DNA from: an uncultured Desulfobulbaceae bacterium | GTDB taxonomy: Bacteria > Desulfobacterota > Desulfobulbia > Desulfobulbales > Desulfocapsaceae | Direction: 5' to 3' | Length of the DNA: 44,473 nucleotides | Assembly: GCA_937910875.1 (NCBI GenBank) | Contig: CALENA010000048.1 | Coordinates: 1 to 44,473 of the forward strand | Shown: piece by piece, positions 31,409 to 40,542 of the stretch | Layout: the number at the start of each line of letters is the position of its first letter | Numbering within the stretch: position 1 is the stretch's first letter | Program-made: the position numbers and the translations under genes | Notes under the pieces: generated by a model | What the model saw: the letters and a program-made list of their open reading frames with translations, nothing else | Databases searched by the model: none | What the model was told of the DNA's origin: nothing

Positions 31409-33220
31409 ATGTTTCTGCGTCCCTTTCTTCTTGTGCTTCTCTGTCTTGTCTCTGCTCCAGCCTCGGTAGTTCAGGCGGCCCATGGCATCTCAATCGATGG
31501 CCAACTGAAATATCCGCCTGATTTTGAGCAATTTGCCTATACCTCGCCCAAGGCCCGGCCTGGGGGAGAGCTGGTTCTTCACGATCTGGGCAGTTTCGAT
31601 AAGATGAACCCTTTTACCCTGAAAGGGACAGCACCGTTTGGTCTTGATACCCTGGTCTTTGAGACCCTGGCCGTGCCCAGTCTGGATGAACCTTTTGCCA
31701 CGTATGGCCTGATTGCCAAGGATATTGCCCTGGCCGCTGACCGGCTCTCGGTGACCTTTACCCTGGATGAGCGGGCCCGCTTCAGCGACAACAGCCCGGT
31801 CACGGTCGAGGATGTCAAGTTTTCCCTGGAGACCCTGAAGAGTGATCAGGTCCATCCCTTTTATCCCTATTATTACCAGGATATCAGCGGGGCCGAGATT
31901 CTGGATCAGCACCAGATTCGCTTCAACTTCGCCCGGGCAAACCGGGAGCTGCATATGATCGCGGCCCAGATCCCTGTTTTTTCCCGCGCCTTTTACCAGG
32001 AGCATGGTTTTGCCCCACCTGCCGGGGCCGAGGTCATGCTCGCGCCCCGGGGCTCCGGGCCGTATATTATTGATACGGTCAAACAGGGCAAATCCATCAC
32101 CTATCGTCGCAACCCGGACTATTGGGCACAAGACCACCCGACTCGCCGCGGCCTGTTCAACTTTGATCGGCTGACCATCAACTACTACAAGGATCAAATT
32201 GTGGCGGTGGAGGCCTTCAAGGCCCATGAGTTCGATTTCATGCTGGTCAATATTGCCAAGCAGTGGGCCCGTGATATGCAGGGCGGCAAGTTCGCCAACG
32301 GCACCATTGTCAAGAAGGTCTTTCCCCATCACAACAACGCCGGGATGCAGGGTTTTCTTATGAATACCAGGCGTTCACAGTTTAAGGATCGGCGGGTCCG
32401 GCAGGCCCTGGGTCTGGCCCTGGACTTTGAATGGACCAATAATGCCCTGTTTTTTGACCAGTACCGTCGCAGCCATTCCTATTTCAGCAACTCACCTCTG
32501 GCCGCCATCGGTGATCCCCAGGGGCTGGAATTGCAGTATCTGCAAGCCTTTCGTGCAACTCTGCCGCCTGAAATCTTTACCACCCCACCGACCCCAGGCG
32601 AGACCCATGGCCGTGACGGTCTGCGGACCCATCTGCGTCAGGCCCGTCAACTCCTGGCCGATGCCGGCTGGCAGGTGCGAGAGGGTGTCCTGCAGAATGA
32701 CCAGGGTAAACCATTCGAGTTTGAGATCCTTCTGGTGTCACCCTCCTTTGAACGGGTCATGGCACCCTATGTCAAAAATCTTGAGAAACTGGGAATCCAG
32801 GCCGATTACCGGACCATTGATCCGGCCCTCTACACGGACCGTTTGCAGAATTTTGATTTTGACATGATCGTTCAGGTCTACGGGCAGTCACAGTCGCCGG
32901 GCAACGAGCAGCGCAATTACTGGCATTCCGAGTCGGCCGCCACCAAGGGTTCGCGCAATCTGGCAGGGATCGCCGATCCGGCCGTTGACGCCATGGTAGA
33001 GCGGATTATCTACGCCACAACTCAGCAGGAGTTGACCGCTGCCTGCCGGGCCCTGGACCGAATCCTCTGGTATGGCTATTATCTTGTCCCCAACTGGTTT
33101 ATGGATGGACATCGCATTGCCTACCACAACCTCTTTGACCAGCCTGAGCAGTTGCCCCTTTATTACGATCCCTATCAACTGCTTATGACCTGGTGGCACA
33201 AGGAGGACACGGGGCAATAG
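31409..33220 (+). CDS. YejA-type extracellular solute-binding protein (family 5)
   Basis: 603 residues. Residues 1-24 are a Sec signal peptide (LLVLLCLVSAPASVVQA). The mature part is a cluster-C/SBP family 5 protein: GGELVLHDLGSFDKMNPF, FSDNSPVTVEDVKFSLETLKS, GSGPYIIDTVKQGKSITYRRNPDYW and RRVRQALGLALDFEW. Similarity is closest to YejA, which in E. coli feeds oligopeptides or microcin C to the YejBEF transporter. No permease or ATPase genes are next to it, so it is an orphan. It probably binds peptides in the periplasm. A double hairpin follows the stop. Confidence 0.9.
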   Translation: MFLRPFLLVLLCLVSAPASVVQAAHGISIDGQLKYPPDFEQFAYTSPKARPGGELVLHDLGSFDKMNPFTLKGTAPFGLDTLVFETLAVPSLDEPFATYGLIAKDIALAADRLSVTFTLDERARFSDNSPVTVEDVKFSLETLKSDQVHPFYPYYYQDISGAEILDQHQIRFNFARANRELHMIAAQIPVFSRAFYQEHGFAPPAGAEVMLAPRGSGPYIIDTVKQGKSITYRRNPDYWAQDHPTRRGLFNFDRLTINYYKDQIVAVEAFKAHEFDFMLVNIAKQWARDMQGGKFANGTIVKKVFPHHNNAGMQGFLMNTRRSQFKDRRVRQALGLALDFEWTNNALFFDQYRRSHSYFSNSPLAAIGDPQGLELQYLQAFRATLPPEIFTTPPTPGETHGRDGLRTHLRQARQLLADAGWQVREGVLQNDQGKPFEFEILLVSPSFERVMAPYVKNLEKLGIQADYRTIDPALYTDRLQNFDFDMIVQVYGQSQSPGNEQRNYWHSESAATKGSRNLAGIADPAVDAMVERIIYATTQQELTAACRALDRILWYGYYLVPNWFMDGHRIAYHNLFDQPEQLPLYYDPYQLLMTWWHKEDTGQ

Positions 33221-33238
33221 GGAAAAAGGCGTGTCCGG

Positions 33239-33304
33239 TGCCGTCATGTCAAGAATTTTTGACATGACGGCAGGCCCCTGCCGTGGCGGAGATTCGGGGG
33301 CCTG
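33239..33304 (+). terminator. Two adjacent hairpins after the binding-protein gene
   Basis: A 14-bp perfect stem (33239-33252 with 33259-33272) is followed at once by CAGGCCCC/GGGGCCTG (33271-33278 with 33297-33304). The two share bases 33271-33272, so they may be alternatives. No T-run follows. They separate the YejA-type gene from the next promoter. Confidence 0.5.
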
Positions 33305-33372
33305 TGCTGTAAAGTTAATCAGGAGTGGCCGTCCCATCACAGCTTTTCTTGACGTGGCCACTCTTCTGTGGT

Positions 33373-33402
33373 TTGTTTTAAAAAAAATTTTCTTATTATC
33401 AT
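33373..33402 (+). promoter_or_regulatory. Candidate promoter of the binding protein-cyclase pair
   Basis: -35 TTGTTT (33373-33378), an 18-bp A/T-rich spacer and -10 TATCAT (33397-33402), about 20 bases before the ATG at 33423. The spacer contains A8 and T4 runs that could add bending. Confidence 0.45.
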
Positions 33403-33422
33403 ATTGAACTTGTAGGAAAAGT

Positions 33423-34247
33423 ATGAGTCTCTCTGTGGAGATCTTCCACGTTTTACTGTTGTGCCTTGTCCTTGGTCTCAATGTTGCCAGGGCCGACGAG
33501 AAGTTGGTGATCTGTGGAACCGGTGACTCGCAGGAACTGTGTCAGAATCTTGCGGCAGAGTTTATGGGCAGCCATCCCGGGGTGAATATAGAGGTCCCTG
33601 AAGCCATAGGTAGCTCCGGTGGCATCAAGGCCACTGCTGCCGGCAAGTGCGACCTGGGCCGGGTCGCCAGGCCACTGAGAGACAATGAGCTGCGTTATGG
33701 GCTCCACTATAAAGCCTATGCCCTCTCCCCTGTCGTCCTCGCAGTCAATGGCGGTGTGAGCCACCCTGATAATCTTTCCGGGAAGGAACTGGTTCAGATC
33801 TATCAAGGGGGCATCAATGACTGGCGACAACTCGGCGGTCCACCCGGAAAAATATATGTGGCCAATCGAGAGCAGGGTGATTCCTCACGCCAAGTCCTTG
33901 AACAGATGGTGCCAGGCTTTGCCGCGATCAAGCGTCCGGTCGGGAGTATCATCTACACAACACCCGAGCTCGTTCAGACCCTGATCAATCATGAGCAGAC
34001 CATCGGCTACACCAGTCTGGCCCAGGTCAAACGTCAACCATCCATTCGAGTTCTGAAATTTGAGGGGTATAGTCCGAGCGAAGAAAATATCAGCTCAGGC
34101 CATTATCCCCTGCTGGCAACCTTTGGCCTGGTCTGGCGTGATTCTCTCAAGCCCCTTGGCCATGATTTCCTGACCTTCCTTGCCACTTCCACCGCCAGGC
34201 AGCTGATGTCGGAATACGGGGTGGCGCCACCTGACATCCTTCCCTGA
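33423..34247 (+). CDS. PstS-like periplasmic substrate-binding protein
   Basis: 274 residues. A signal peptide ends near residue 24 (NVARA). The mature protein resembles PBP-like/PstS proteins: LVICGTGDSQELCQNLAAEF, EVPEAIGSSGGIKATAAGKCDLG (the anion-binding GSSGG loop), and YALSPVVLAVNGG. It should bind a small anion or ligand in the periplasm. No Pst transporter genes are near. It ends one base before the start of a Cache-like diguanylate cyclase, so it is probably a ligand receptor for signalling rather than for uptake. TAGGAAAAG precedes the ATG. Confidence 0.85.
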   Translation: MSLSVEIFHVLLLCLVLGLNVARADEKLVICGTGDSQELCQNLAAEFMGSHPGVNIEVPEAIGSSGGIKATAAGKCDLGRVARPLRDNELRYGLHYKAYALSPVVLAVNGGVSHPDNLSGKELVQIYQGGINDWRQLGGPPGKIYVANREQGDSSRQVLEQMVPGFAAIKRPVGSIIYTTPELVQTLINHEQTIGYTSLAQVKRQPSIRVLKFEGYSPSEENISSGHYPLLATFGLVWRDSLKPLGHDFLTFLATSTARQLMSEYGVAPPDILP

Positions 34248-34248
34248 T

Positions 34249-36210
34249 ATGTTCAAGTCCCTCAAGACCACCCTGTTTTTTTCGCACCTGGGGATCATCC
34301 TCCTGGCTGCTGTCGTGCTCGCCGTCTTCTTCTTTCCCATGATTACCAAGCAGCTCACGGCCCGCGAAAAGGTCTATCTGCAAGATATCACCGAACACGG
34401 CGCCGCACATATCAAAATGTATTTTGAGCGCCAGAGTCAACTCCTGCGGCAGCTGGCAGGCGACAAGGTCGTTCTCGACTACCTCGATAATTATCGTGAA
34501 CTGGCCCTGGCCGCGCACCTGATCTCCCATCAGGATGATCTGCCGATCATCAGCTATATCAACGAACAGGGCTATGAAGAGGTGCGGGTCGAGCAGGGAC
34601 GGCTATTGGACAGTCGTCAGACCAACTATCGGGAGCGCCCCTTTTTCCAGGAGGCCATGGCGCGGCCCGATGAGGTGGTGATCAGCCATGACACCGTCCT
34701 GCGGCAAGACGAAGGACCGGTCATAGACCTGACCTATGTCAAACACCACTATTTTGGCGATGAGTTTGCCGGGATGCTTCTGGCCCAGATTCCCTTAAGG
34801 AAGCTGGCCCAGAGTCTGCTTTCGATCAGGGTCGGCGAGGCAGGACTGGTTGTCCTTGAGGATCTGGTCGACGGCTCGGTATTTGCAATCTCCTCCTCTA
34901 CTGGAGAGATAAAGTCTCTGGACCGGAATGTCTTCTTTGGCCAGGAACACCGCCACGACAGACCTGACCACAAGGATATGTTTGTCTATAAGAGCAAGAA
35001 TATGGGGAACAAGACCTTCATGAACCATATCCATCTCCCCGAATATCAGCTGGTCCTGTGGACGGCCCTGTCTGAACAGGAGATGATGGCAGGGACCTGG
35101 GCCGCGCAGAAAACCACTCTTCTTTTCCTGGCCCTGATCGCTACCCTGGCCCTGTCAGTCGCCTATTTCCTGGCCCATACAATCACCACACCACTGGCCA
35201 GTCTGGCCCAGGCGAGCCGGACGATTGCCCGGGGTGAGAACCAGGAACCCATCCGGATTCGTTCTCAAGATGAGATTGGTGCCCTGGTGAAGTCGTTCAA
35301 TATCATGGTCGAAAATCTCCACCAAACCACCATCTCCCGTGATTATTTCGACACCATCCTCAGCTCCATGCGTGAGAGCCTGATCGTGACTGACAGGGAG
35401 GGTCGGATACAGACGGTTAATATGGCGACTGTGGCCCTGCTTGGCCGTGAACCCAGCGAACTTGTTGGTCTGCCCTTGACCGATATCCTGCTCAAGGATC
35501 AGGATAAGAAAGAAAAATTTATGGCGCATCTCTGTTCCGGGGAGGGGATAGTCAACAAGGAGCTGGTCTATTTGGGTCATGGTGACAGGGCAATCCCGGT
35601 TCTGTTCAGTGCAGCCTCCCTGGATAATCCAAACCATATCACAGACGGGGTCGTCTGCGTGGCCATTGACATGACCGAGCGCAACCTGGTTCTGGAGGAG
35701 TTGCGAGAGAGTCAGGTCCAATTGGAGCAACTTTCGATCTCCGACGAGTTGACTGGCCTGCTGAACCGGCGCGGATTCATGACCATGGCTGCCAGACAGC
35801 TTCTGGTGGCAGATCGGGTCAAGGCCGATATTATCCTCCTTTACCTGGATGTGGATGGCCTCAAGCAGATCAATGACACGCTCGGCCATCAAGAGGGCGA
35901 TGCCCTGATCTGTGATACCGCCGATCTGCTTCGTTGTACCTTTCGTGGGACGGATATCATCTCCCGCCTGGGCGGGGATGAATTTGCCGTCCTGCTTCTC
36001 AATACCGGGGAAACCGACTTGATCAAACATCGCTTTGCTGACAAGATCAGGGCCATGAATGAAGAATCAGACCGGCCCTATCAGCTCTCAATCAGTTGTG
36101 GGATGGTCGTTTATGACCTGAATTCGCCTTGCAGCCTGGACGAATTTCTGTCCCGGGCCGACACCCTGATGTATGAGCAGAAGATGGGCAAAAAGCAGGC
36201 GGCCACGTGA
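34249..36210 (+). CDS. Sensor-HAMP-PAS-GGDEF diguanylate cyclase
   Basis: 653 residues. A transmembrane helix at about 10-30, a periplasmic Cache-like sensor at about 35-280 (ISYINEQGYEEVRVEQGRLL, RERPFFQEAM), a second helix near 290-312, HAMP (ITTPLASLAQASRTIARGENQEP), a PAS domain at about 365-485 and GGDEF to the end. The catalytic motif is GGDEF (575-579) and the I-site is RGTD (566-569), five residues before it. Both are intact, so it should make c-di-GMP with feedback inhibition. It is translationally coupled to the binding protein upstream (one-base gap). Its stop overlaps the tsaE GTG start. Confidence 0.92.
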   Translation: MFKSLKTTLFFSHLGIILLAAVVLAVFFFPMITKQLTAREKVYLQDITEHGAAHIKMYFERQSQLLRQLAGDKVVLDYLDNYRELALAAHLISHQDDLPIISYINEQGYEEVRVEQGRLLDSRQTNYRERPFFQEAMARPDEVVISHDTVLRQDEGPVIDLTYVKHHYFGDEFAGMLLAQIPLRKLAQSLLSIRVGEAGLVVLEDLVDGSVFAISSSTGEIKSLDRNVFFGQEHRHDRPDHKDMFVYKSKNMGNKTFMNHIHLPEYQLVLWTALSEQEMMAGTWAAQKTTLLFLALIATLALSVAYFLAHTITTPLASLAQASRTIARGENQEPIRIRSQDEIGALVKSFNIMVENLHQTTISRDYFDTILSSMRESLIVTDREGRIQTVNMATVALLGREPSELVGLPLTDILLKDQDKKEKFMAHLCSGEGIVNKELVYLGHGDRAIPVLFSAASLDNPNHITDGVVCVAIDMTERNLVLEELRESQVQLEQLSISDELTGLLNRRGFMTMAARQLLVADRVKADIILLYLDVDGLKQINDTLGHQEGDALICDTADLLRCTFRGTDIISRLGGDEFAVLLLNTGETDLIKHRFADKIRAMNEESDRPYQLSISCGMVVYDLNSPCSLDEFLSRADTLMYEQKMGKKQAAT

Positions 36211-36725
36211 GTGGGACCGGCCCTGTCACATCTTCTGGAGCACAGGGGCCGCAGTCCCATGGTCAATCTTGCCTGCGGATCAGTTCTCTGGCCGAGACCC
36301 AGCGTTTCGGCCTCTGGCTGGGGCAGGTGGCGGCACCCGGCGATGTGATCTGCCTGGACGGTGATCTCGGGGCGGGCAAGACCACGCTGACCCAGGCTAT
36401 TGCCCAGGGCCTCGCGGTACCGGAGGAGTGTTATGTCACCAGCCCCACCTTCAGTATCCTCCATGAATATCCGGGCCGGATTCCTCTTTATCACATGGAT
36501 TTCTACCGCCTCTCTGATGAGACAGAGGTCCTGGATCTTGGGTTTGATGAGTACTTTTATGGTGATGGCCTCTGTGTGATTGAATGGGCCGAGCGGGCCC
36601 GGGATGTCGTTCCATTCTCTCGTCTCCATATCCAGATGACCATTGATTCCCCTGAGACCCGCCGCTATCAATTAAACTTCGGTGTTGGGCCCTGGGCCGA
36701 GCGTCTGGCCCGGTATGCTGCCTGA
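36207..36725 (+). CDS. tsaE: tRNA threonylcarbamoyladenosine biosynthesis ATPase TsaE
   Basis: 172 residues. Walker A is GDLGAGKTT (52-60), followed by SPTFSILHEY and LYHMDFYRL, and the late VIEWAERARDVVP. TsaE drives the TsaB-TsaD complex that makes t6A37 in ANN-decoding tRNAs. The first 22 residues (GTG start at 36207) are an extension beyond the family core. No better start is seen. It overlaps the end of the cyclase gene by four bases and may be co-transcribed with it. Confidence 0.93.
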   Translation: MSGTGPVTSSGAQGPQSHGQSCLRISSLAETQRFGLWLGQVAAPGDVICLDGDLGAGKTTLTQAIAQGLAVPEECYVTSPTFSILHEYPGRIPLYHMDFYRLSDETEVLDLGFDEYFYGDGLCVIEWAERARDVVPFSRLHIQMTIDSPETRRYQLNFGVGPWAERLARYAA

Positions 36726-36756
36726 AAATCCGCCCCCCCCCGACACTCCCCCGGGC

Positions 36757-36784
36757 TTGCAAAATGTGCCCAGTCCGTTATAGT
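36757..36784 (+). promoter_or_regulatory. Candidate promoter of the YcaO-TPR gene
   Basis: -35 TTGCAA (36757-36762), 16-bp spacer and -10 TATAGT (36779-36784). The predicted start near 36791 makes the ATG at 36862 the only sensible start and argues against the longer frame beginning at 36793. Confidence 0.55.
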
Positions 36785-36861
36785 GTCTCACCTTGCCAGA
36801 TGGGAACGGATCAGCTTGTCAGACCGTTCTTTATTCATCTCTCTTGCCCATGGAAATTCCC

Positions 36862-38607
36862 ATGAAAAAACGACTGATTCAACTCCAGGACTGCTTCAAG
36901 ACCTATACCACCGACCAGGACAAGGCCATACGTCCCGAAGAGACCGTCGCCCGTTTCCACGAGAAACTGGCCCACCTTGATCTCGATATCCTGAAAGAGG
37001 TCAAACGCATCGACAATGGTCGCCTGGATATCCCGGTCTACTTCAGTGTCTGCGGTGAGGACGCCCTGGCCATGACCGGCACCAAGAAGCAGATGGGGAA
37101 AGGCTCATCCCCAATTCAGGCCCAGGCCTCAGCCTGCATGGAACTTGCTGAACGGTATTCGTTTTTTTCTTTCACCAGGGATTCTGACAACTTCATTATT
37201 GGTGATTACCAGTCCCTGCGTGGTCAGGGCTATCCGCTTTTGGACAGCAGTTACCTGCTCAAGTCGGTTCATGACGCGCGCAACACTGGTCTCTTTGTTG
37301 AAGAGTTGCTGGCCGGGATTCCCATGCAATGGACTTGGGCCAGAAACCTGAGCCGAGACGAAGAGGTCCTGGTCCCGTTTTCCTGGTTTTTTGCCATTAA
37401 CGAATTCAATGGCCCTTCAGCCGGTAATACCGTTGAAGAGGCGGCCATGCAGGGTATTTCAGAGGTGGTTGAACGCCATGTCTGTGCCCTGGTCACCCAT
37501 CAGAACCTGGCCACTCCGCTTATTGATCCGGCCACCATCTCAGATCCTGTGGCCCGTGAACTGCTTGACAAGTTTGCCCGCCATCAGATTGAACTGTACA
37601 TGAATGACTTTTCCCTGGATACCGGTATTCCCACTGTGGGTGCCCTGGCCATTGATCGCTCCACCTTCCCGCAGACCAGTGAGATTGTCTATACCGCAGG
37701 CACCACCCCCGATCCTGAAAAAGCAGTCATTCGCGCGATTACCGAAGTGGCACAGCTGGCCGGTGATTTCAACAGCTCTTCCAACTATGTGGCCTCAGGT
37801 CTTCCCAAACCCCTGAGCATGGATGAGGTGACGCATATTACAGCGCCAGGTGCTACCACCACCATTGCTGATATGGCCAATCTGGTCGACAATAACATCA
37901 AGGTCGAGGTGGAAAACTGTGTCGGGGCCCTGGGCAAGATCGGCATGGAGGTCCTGATGCTCGATGTTACCCATTCGCAGCTGCAGATTCCGGCCATCTA
38001 CACCATTATTCCAGGCGCTCATTTTCGTGAACGCTCGATGATTAACGATGCCGGGCTGTTTGCGGCCAAGCTTCTGGTGGATCTGGTGCATGACCCGGAT
38101 GAACTGGAGCAGGGACTGGCTCGGATGGAAGAGAAACTGCCTGAGGCCTATTACCTCAAATTCTACCGGGGTCGGAATCTATTTCAGTGCGGGATGCCCG
38201 AGCCTGCTCTGGACTTTTTTGACCAGGCCCTGGCCCTCGGGCCTGAAGGGGAAGACCTGCCCTATATCTATTCGTACAAGGGTAACTGTCTCAAAGACCT
38301 GGCCCGCTATGACGATGCCATTGAAGTCCTGAATCAGGGGCTGGATGTGGATGAGGAGCGGCCCGATATCCATAATCTCATGGGCGTCTGTTTTTTCAAG
38401 AAGGATGATTATGTCCAGGCTATTGTCCATTTCAAGCGTGCCGTGGAACTCAACCCCGTCTCTGCCATGGACTATGCAAATCTCGGGGTGAATTACCGAC
38501 GTCTGGATAAGAATGATGAGGCAATCCATTTCTTCACTCTGGCCATCTCCCTTGATTCCTCCATTGAATTTGCCCGTGAACAACTGGCTGAACTCATGGC
38601 TGACTGA
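36862..38607 (+). CDS. YcaO-domain protein with C-terminal TPR repeats
   Basis: 581 residues from ATG 36862, close to the 586 of E. coli YcaO. The YcaO ATP-binding core (about 60-400) has ASACMELAERYSFF, GISEVVERH and AVIRAITEVAQLAG, the nucleotide-binding glutamates and arginines of the family. The C-terminal third has TPR units (YSYKGNCLKDLARYDDAIEVL, MGVCFFKKDDYVQAIVHFKRAVEL, YANLGVNYRRLDKNDEAIHFF). YcaO enzymes activate backbone amides with ATP. The proline-rich C-terminus of azoline-forming members is absent, and no TfuA or peptide precursor is adjacent, so a RimO-assisting or unknown role is more likely. Confidence 0.88.
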   Translation: MKKRLIQLQDCFKTYTTDQDKAIRPEETVARFHEKLAHLDLDILKEVKRIDNGRLDIPVYFSVCGEDALAMTGTKKQMGKGSSPIQAQASACMELAERYSFFSFTRDSDNFIIGDYQSLRGQGYPLLDSSYLLKSVHDARNTGLFVEELLAGIPMQWTWARNLSRDEEVLVPFSWFFAINEFNGPSAGNTVEEAAMQGISEVVERHVCALVTHQNLATPLIDPATISDPVARELLDKFARHQIELYMNDFSLDTGIPTVGALAIDRSTFPQTSEIVYTAGTTPDPEKAVIRAITEVAQLAGDFNSSSNYVASGLPKPLSMDEVTHITAPGATTTIADMANLVDNNIKVEVENCVGALGKIGMEVLMLDVTHSQLQIPAIYTIIPGAHFRERSMINDAGLFAAKLLVDLVHDPDELEQGLARMEEKLPEAYYLKFYRGRNLFQCGMPEPALDFFDQALALGPEGEDLPYIYSYKGNCLKDLARYDDAIEVLNQGLDVDEERPDIHNLMGVCFFKKDDYVQAIVHFKRAVELNPVSAMDYANLGVNYRRLDKNDEAIHFFTLAISLDSSIEFAREQLAELMAD

Positions 38608-38633
38608 TCAGTGGTTGCAACAGGGGAGAAAAA

Positions 38634-39227
38634 ATGACCAGTGAAAGACAGCCTGTACGACCAGCAGTTTTTCTTGATCGGGACGGGACCATCAATGAAC
38701 AGATGGGCTATATCAACCACCTGAGCCGGTTTCAGATGCTCCCGGGGGCAGCGCGCGCCATTGCACGCCTGAATGAGGCCGGGTTCGCCGTTGTTGTGGT
38801 CAGCAATCAGTCAGGACTTGCCCGTGGCTATTTTCCGGACGAGTTGTTGACGGCGGTCCATAAAAAGATGAGAGCAGAACTGGCAGAAAAGGGTGGTCAT
38901 GTGGATGGGCTTTATTTCTGCCCCCATCACCCTGAGGCCAAACGAGTTGAGTTTCGCGTTGCCTGTGACTGCCGGAAACCAAAACCTGGCCTTGTCCTGC
39001 AGGCCGCAACTGAAATGAATCTTGATCTTTCCCGCTCGTTCATGGTCGGCGATCGCTGGTCAGACTTGAAGTGTGGAGTTCAGGCAGGCGTGACCCCACT
39101 CCTGGTTCTCACCGGCTACGGCCGTGGTGATGCCCAGTACATCGGCCCGCAGCAGGAGATCCAGCCGGCCTTTGTGGGTGAGGACCTGTCCGCTGTGGTG
39201 GACTGGATTCTTGTCCAGTCCCGATAA
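38634..39227 (+). CDS. gmhB: D-glycero-D-manno-heptose 1,7-bisphosphate 7-phosphatase
   Basis: 197 residues. HAD motif I is FLDRDGT (Asp15, Asp17), motif II VVSNQSG, the zinc loop CPHHPEA...CDCRKPKPG is specific to GmhB, and motif IV is VGDRWSDL. It removes a phosphate from heptose bisphosphate on the way to ADP-heptose, needed for lipopolysaccharide core. The related histidinol phosphatase domain cannot be fully ruled out. It starts 27 bases after the YcaO gene with GGGGAGA upstream. No other gmh genes are near. Confidence 0.92.
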   Translation: MTSERQPVRPAVFLDRDGTINEQMGYINHLSRFQMLPGAARAIARLNEAGFAVVVVSNQSGLARGYFPDELLTAVHKKMRAELAEKGGHVDGLYFCPHHPEAKRVEFRVACDCRKPKPGLVLQAATEMNLDLSRSFMVGDRWSDLKCGVQAGVTPLLVLTGYGRGDAQYIGPQQEIQPAFVGEDLSAVVDWILVQSR

Positions 39228-39276
39228 CGGCCAAGCGCTGAACCGGTGAACGGCCCTGGGTTCCCGGACATCGGTT

Positions 39277-39429
39277 GTAACTATTCACCGTAATGCCCAG
39301 GAATAGCCATAAACCGGGAACTGTAACTGGTCATCGGTGCGCCAGGTTCGTTCATTCTGGACTTTGAAGCATACTTGTGTATGTGAGAAGGTCAGAATGG
39401 GCGAAAATGGGGTGCCGCTGAACAGTTAC
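39277..39429. mobile_element. MITE-like element with GTAACT-type ends
   Basis: The left end GTAACTATTCACCG (39277-39290) and the reverse complement of the right end (39416-39429, GTAACTGTTCAGCG) agree at 12 of 14 positions. A third related motif, GTAACTGGTCATCGG, starts at 39323. The interior holds a nested hairpin with arms ATTCTGGACTT (39354-39364) and AAGGTCAGAAT (39388-39398) around GCATAC/GTATGT. Short frames across it look spurious. It seems a non-autonomous element between gmhB and the cytochrome gene. Confidence 0.6.
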
Positions 39430-39600
39430 CGGTTTTTTTATCTTTCTCAGGAGAGAATCGGGTCAGACTCGCTGCCCTGGACGTGTTTTGAGGAGTATCT
39501 GAAGCAGAGACGTCTTGCTGAATAAGGATGGGGATCAGGTCAGCCCCCTGTCTCCTGACTGGAGAAAGAGGGCTGACCGGCAGAGAGGGAAGGGGTTCGA

Positions 39601-40395
39601 TCAGGCCTTGGGTGCGGGCGCCTCAGGGACGTCGTTGCCGTGACAGTCCATGCAATTGAACTGGCCGGTGATCCCGTGTTCCTTGACGGCACTGAATGTT
39701 GCCACGGGGGTGTATTTGCCATCGTGCCAGTCATTGAGCAACTCGACGACTCTGTAGGCGGTGCTGGCCGCGACCCGGGCACAGCGGTCCTTGCGCTCGG
39801 CGCTTTTCAGGGGCTGGTTGGCCGCTTTCATCCAGCGACCGACAGAGATATGACAGAGAGGTGAATCACTGGTGGTCTGAACGATCAGCTTGGGATCAAT
39901 TTTGGGGTTGTTGGGTACGTAAACCGGCAACTTGGTTTCTGAGTACCACTCCATGATGTCGCCGCTGATCTGATGCGCCACCGGGCTGCCGGCGATGCGG
40001 GGACCGATGATACAGTTGGCAACGATATTTGCCCCGGCCGGTGACCCGCAGATCGTTCCCCAGCCGACCTGGCCGCCCTCAAGAAAGACAAAGGCGTCTT
40101 TGGGAAAGGATTTATACGGTTCGCCGATCTTTTCCTCAAGCTGACTGAAGACGCTGTTGATGACTGCTGCCCCGCAAAAGACCCGGTACCATTCGTTATA
40201 GGCAAGCTCTGCAGTCTTGGCTGGATCGAGTTTGACATAAGGCCAGGGCCACTGATTGGCCGGACCTTCTTTTGCCGATGCCGTTTTTACAAAACCCCCC
40301 AGATGCCCAAGAGCCGCTCCCGCAGCGAATACGCCGGTTCCAATCAGAACCTCGCGTCTTGAGATTCCCTTTTGTTCGTTCTGTTCTGCACCCAT
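39601..40395 (-). CDS. Split-Soret-type cytochrome c (C_GCAxxG_C_C family), Tat-exported
   Basis: 264 residues from the ATG at 40395, which follows GGAGGAG. A twin-arginine signal (SRREVLIG, about 12-40) ends before AKEG. The mature part has FCGAAVINSVF, GTICGSPAGANIVANC, PLCHISVGRWM and the single haem-binding CMDCH near the C-terminus. This matches split-Soret cytochromes of Desulfovibrio, periplasmic electron carriers with haems at a dimer face. Only one classical CxxCH is visible; a second haem could use other cysteines. A consensus sigma-54 promoter lies upstream, so expression should need an enhancer-binding activator. Redox partner is unknown. Confidence 0.85.
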   Translation of the reverse strand: MGAEQNEQKGISRREVLIGTGVFAAGAALGHLGGFVKTASAKEGPANQWPWPYVKLDPAKTAELAYNEWYRVFCGAAVINSVFSQLEEKIGEPYKSFPKDAFVFLEGGQVGWGTICGSPAGANIVANCIIGPRIAGSPVAHQISGDIMEWYSETKLPVYVPNNPKIDPKLIVQTTSDSPLCHISVGRWMKAANQPLKSAERKDRCARVAASTAYRVVELLNDWHDGKYTPVATFSAVKEHGITGQFNCMDCHGNDVPEAPAPKA

Positions 40396-40542
40396 GATTT
40401 CTCCTCCTGGCTTGGGTTTCAATCGTTAATCCGAAAGACGGCCGCCCCGTCAAGTCTTCGGGTGGTAGTCGAGCATGATCAGGTTCCAAGGTAATCCCCC
40501 TTGCCTGTGCCACCGCGTACCACAAAGTCGTAGTCGGTGGAA

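Noticed and set aside
39337-39525. 62-residue plus-strand frame after gmhB
   Set aside because: It runs through the MITE-like element and its hairpin, has no ribosome site and no recognisable domain.
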